Made by a program: the position numbers and the translations under genes
Notes under the pieces: model-generated
Database searches by the model: none
What the model saw: the letters and a program-made list of their open reading frames with translations, nothing else
Told to the model about the DNA's origin: nothing
Shown: in pieces, positions 33,689 to 34,533 of the stretch
Layout: every line of letters starts with the position of its first letter
Numbering within the stretch: the stretch's first letter is position 1
DNA from: Vulcanimicrobiota bacterium
GTDB lineage: Bacteria; Vulcanimicrobiota; Xenobia; Xenobiales; JADMJV01
Length of the DNA: 34,533 bases
Direction: 5' to 3'
Assembly (NCBI GenBank): GCA_022842865.1
Contig: JALHOV010000005.1
Span: forward strand, 1-34,533

Positions 33689-34533
33689 TCAGGGCATGGG
33701 GCATTCGAAGGCAAAGGGCTGACCTGTCAGCGGGTGACGCAGGCCGATTTTCCAGGAGTGTAGACACATAGGCGGGTCATCAGGGGTCAGGGTCTGGCGA
33801 GCCGACCGGCGCCCCTCGGGCAGATAGCTGGGGTCGCCCACCACCGGGTGGCCCAGGGACCAGAGATGGACACGGATCTGATTGGTCCGTCCGGTCACAG
33901 GTTGAGCTTCCAGCAGGGTCGTTCCATCCTCCCGCCGCTGGCGCACCTTAAATAGAGTGCGGGCCCCTAAACCCGGGCCGGTGTCGCGCAATCCGGCCTC
34001 ACCGGGCTGCGCCGAGAGGGGGAGGTCGACCTCGAACTCATCCCGCTCCGGATGGCCGTGGACCACCGCCAGATAGCGCTTCTCCACTTGACCCTGGGCA
34101 AACTGCCGCTGAAGGAGCCGGGCGAAGTGGTGGTTGCGAGCGCACACCAGCAGGCCGGTGGTATTGGCGTCCAGGCGATGGGCGGGGTGTGGTACTTCGG
34201 GAGCAAAGGCGAGTTCCAGCAAATGACGGACCGTGTTGCGGGCGTAGCGACCACAAGGATGCATGGGCAGCGGCGCCGGCTTAAAAATAAGCAATAACGC
34301 TTCATCCAGGTAGAGGACTTTCAGGTCGGCACAAACCTCCGGTTCCACTTGGCACTTGTGAATTCGCAGATAGCGTTCGCCGGCCTGGACCGGTCGGTTC
34401 CAGTCGACTTCTCGACCGTTTGCGTCGCGCAAGTTGCTCCAATCTTCGACCTGGGGGAAGAGCAGCTGGAGTGCCTGTCTTAAAGGCATCCCCTGGCAAC
34501 GGGCGGGAATGTTCAGAGGAATGCGATTCTCAG
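33689..34533 (-). CDS. RluA-family pseudouridine synthase (5' end beyond window)
   Basis: Isomerises uridine to pseudouridine in rRNA or tRNA. The catalytic Asp is in HRLDANTTGLLV (the usual form is HRLDxxTSGLLL). VTGRTNQIRVHLWSLGHPVVGD is the second signature, and the C-terminus ends in the typical LRHPLTGQPFAFECP. The N-terminal part resembles an S4-type RNA-binding domain (DWNRPVQAGERYLRI). An ATG at 34489 exists, but the frame stays open through it to the window edge, encoding an S4-like lead-in (RIPLNIPARCQG), so the gene is probably cut by the right edge. The exact subfamily (RluA, RluC or RluD) is not resolved. Confidence 0.93.
   Translation of the reverse strand, partial: ENRIPLNIPARCQGMPLRQALQLLFPQVEDWSNLRDANGREVDWNRPVQAGERYLRIHKCQVEPEVCADLKVLYLDEALLLIFKPAPLPMHPCGRYARNTVRHLLELAFAPEVPHPAHRLDANTTGLLVCARNHHFARLLQRQFAQGQVEKRYLAVVHGHPERDEFEVDLPLSAQPGEAGLRDTGPGLGARTLFKVRQRREDGTTLLEAQPVTGRTNQIRVHLWSLGHPVVGDPSYLPEGRRSARQTLTPDDPPMCLHSWKIGLRHPLTGQPFAFECPMP

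Overview
This window is about 34.5 kb of dense, GC-rich bacterial chromosome with 28 protein-coding genes (one cut by the right edge). I see no rRNA, tRNA, CRISPR array, prophage or intact insertion sequence. Most genes are housekeeping. A BamE-like envelope protein, a large MscS-type channel with a periplasmic N-terminus, leucyl/phenylalanyl-tRNA-protein transferase, a FliM-like motor protein and PilZ domains point to a diderm, probably motile or surface-associated bacterium. A SpoVG-like protein, a SMUG1-type glycosylase and a DHH-CBS-CCA fusion fit an under-sampled deep-branching phylum better than a well-known proteobacterium. I cannot name the taxon from sequence alone. Non-ATG starts (TTG and GTG) are frequent.

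Layout. 1-197 holds a long imperfect inverted repeat. 198-3490 encodes a TrmH-family RNA methyltransferase, a degenerate adenylate-kinase-like protein and a Ser/Thr kinase fused to a seven-bladed WD40 propeller. 3491-3950 carries an AT-rich dyad, a small Gly-rich/Gln-rich orphan protein with a strong RBS, and a very good intrinsic terminator. 4051-7719 is metH (B12-dependent methionine synthase), which overlaps tail-to-tail with a leftward pair: aat followed by a translationally coupled PAS-PAS histidine kinase. A SpoVG-like gene lies upstream of aat and is also leftward.

10381-16888 is a rightward run: two paralogous S41 (CtpA-like) peptidases, uvrC, and a long coiled-coil protein whose start is nested in the uvrC tail. 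16889-17077 is a three-copy 50-bp tandem repeat full of hairpins, between convergent genes. Next come a tandem-PilZ protein (leftward), a BamE-like lipoprotein candidate (rightward) and a solitary FliM-like protein (leftward).

19414-23198 is a leftward operon of nucleic-acid maintenance: a SMUG1-type uracil-DNA glycosylase, a DHH-CBS-CBS-tRNA nucleotidyltransferase and a zinc-ribbon Nudix hydrolase. A truncated nucleotidyltransferase-like remnant follows. Then come a DUF2231/CopD-like membrane protein overlapping a membrane-anchored partner, malate dehydrogenase with a bidirectional terminator, a secreted phosphodiester glycosidase, an ABC-2-like multi-pass permease, an intradiol dioxygenase, an exported TPR protein, a degenerate BadF/GlcNAc-kinase-like protein, an MscS channel and an RluA-family pseudouridine synthase running off the right edge.

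The most unusual material is the pair of predicted pseudoenzymes (adenylate-kinase-like at 966-1730 and BadF-kinase-like at 30278-31264), the Gly-rich orphan with its own terminator, the hairpin-rich tandem repeat, the uvrC/coiled-coil overlap, and the solitary FliM-like protein lacking the CheY-binding N-terminal peptide. I found no single locus that clearly amounts to a new defence or mobile system.
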